A stretch of 64,000 nt of DNA from Devosia sp. Its GTDB lineage: Bacteria > Pseudomonadota > Alphaproteobacteria > Rhizobiales > Devosiaceae. The position numbers and the translations under genes are program-made. A model generated the notes under the pieces. The model was not told where the DNA came from, made no database searches, and worked only from the letters and a program-made list of their open reading frames with translations. Location of the stretch: the NCBI RefSeq assembly GCF_017307495.1, contig NZ_JAFKHE010000024.1, positions 92,041-156,040 of the forward strand, given 5' to 3'. Of this stretch, positions 63,959 to 64,000 are shown piece by piece. How positions within the stretch are numbered: position 1 is the stretch's first letter; each line of letters opens with the position of its first letter.

Positions 63959-64000
63959 ATGACCCTCGATATCCCCCACCGTTCGTTCGTCGCGACCGCC
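63959..64000 (+). CDS. Start of a gene leaving the window
   Basis: An ATG at 63959 opens a frame (MTLDIPHRSFVATA) to the right edge with no stop. GGGACG lies about 10 nt before it. Only 14 codons are seen, so neither product nor reality of the gene can be judged. Confidence 0.35.
   Translation, partial: MTLDIPHRSFVATA

Overview
The window is GC-rich chromosomal DNA of an alphaproteobacterium, most likely of the Hyphomicrobiales. Several things point there: a CpdR-type response regulator beside an N-formylglutamate amidohydrolase gene and a histidinol-phosphatase-like gene with a suhB/MmgR-type sRNA between them; a ROSE RNA thermometer with an RpoH-type promoter before a small heat-shock gene; three Omp25/31-like beta-barrel proteins; an ATP-dependent DNA ligase with its partner exonuclease; and a stand-alone LigD-type polymerase. 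The overall gene set resembles Devosia and relatives, but the genus is inference. No phage, IS element, integron or CRISPR array was seen. Intergenic space is instead full of short palindromic repeats.

Layout. 1-5.8 kb: fatty-acid oxidation. fadE and a FadJ-like gene (cut by the left edge) diverge from fadD and a MerR-type regulator. The two promoters face apart and each carries a matching 16-bp palindrome over its -35. 5.8-9.4 kb: a lipoprotein, then a leftward DNA-repair operon (exonuclease, ligase, small UVR-motif protein). 9.4-16.4 kb: housekeeping genes (cyclic-nucleotide-domain protein, TrxC, M16C/PreP-like peptidase, aldo/keto reductase, release factor 3). 16.5-19.8 kb: three tandem monocistronic outer-membrane barrel genes, with a 23-codon open frame behind a perfect Shine-Dalgarno between the first two. 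20.2-20.5 kb: two tRNA-Val genes. 20.8-27.1 kb: cpdR, N-formylglutamate amidohydrolase, an sRNA, hisN, a lysophospholipase-like hydrolase, a second possible sRNA, a thermometer-controlled hsp20, dps and a cupin gene.

27.7-33.9 kb: the gltBD glutamate synthase operon. 34-41.5 kb: an SGNH-like protein, a lytic transglycosylase, galE, an NfeD/SPFH pair, a LigD-type polymerase and ferrochelatase. 41.5-44.8 kb: a DUF1007-NicO metal-transport fusion behind a LysR gene, then a winged-helix protein. 45-46.9 kb: modE-modA-modB with a clear Mo-box but no modC. 47-52 kb: eda, nadA, a degenerate HNH-like protein, a YegP-type protein and nadB. 52-59.3 kb: a sugar-utilisation locus. AraC and PfkB genes run left; a binding protein, two permeases and a Gfo/Idh-aldo/keto reductase fusion run right; no ATPase gene is present. 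59.4-61.2 kb: a secreted-repeat protein, an ECF sigma factor and its membrane anti-sigma factor. 61.2-63.6 kb: two tandem FMN-dependent 2-hydroxyacid dehydrogenases. The right edge has a long GC-rich hairpin before a gene that leaves the window.

Best candidates for something undescribed: the 23-codon transcript unit at 18.0 kb, the covarying repeat pair around tRNA-Val(GAC), the possible sRNA upstream of hsp20, the degenerate HNH-like protein in the NAD cluster, and the oxidoreductase-aldo/keto reductase fusion. The rest is mostly ordinary core metabolism.
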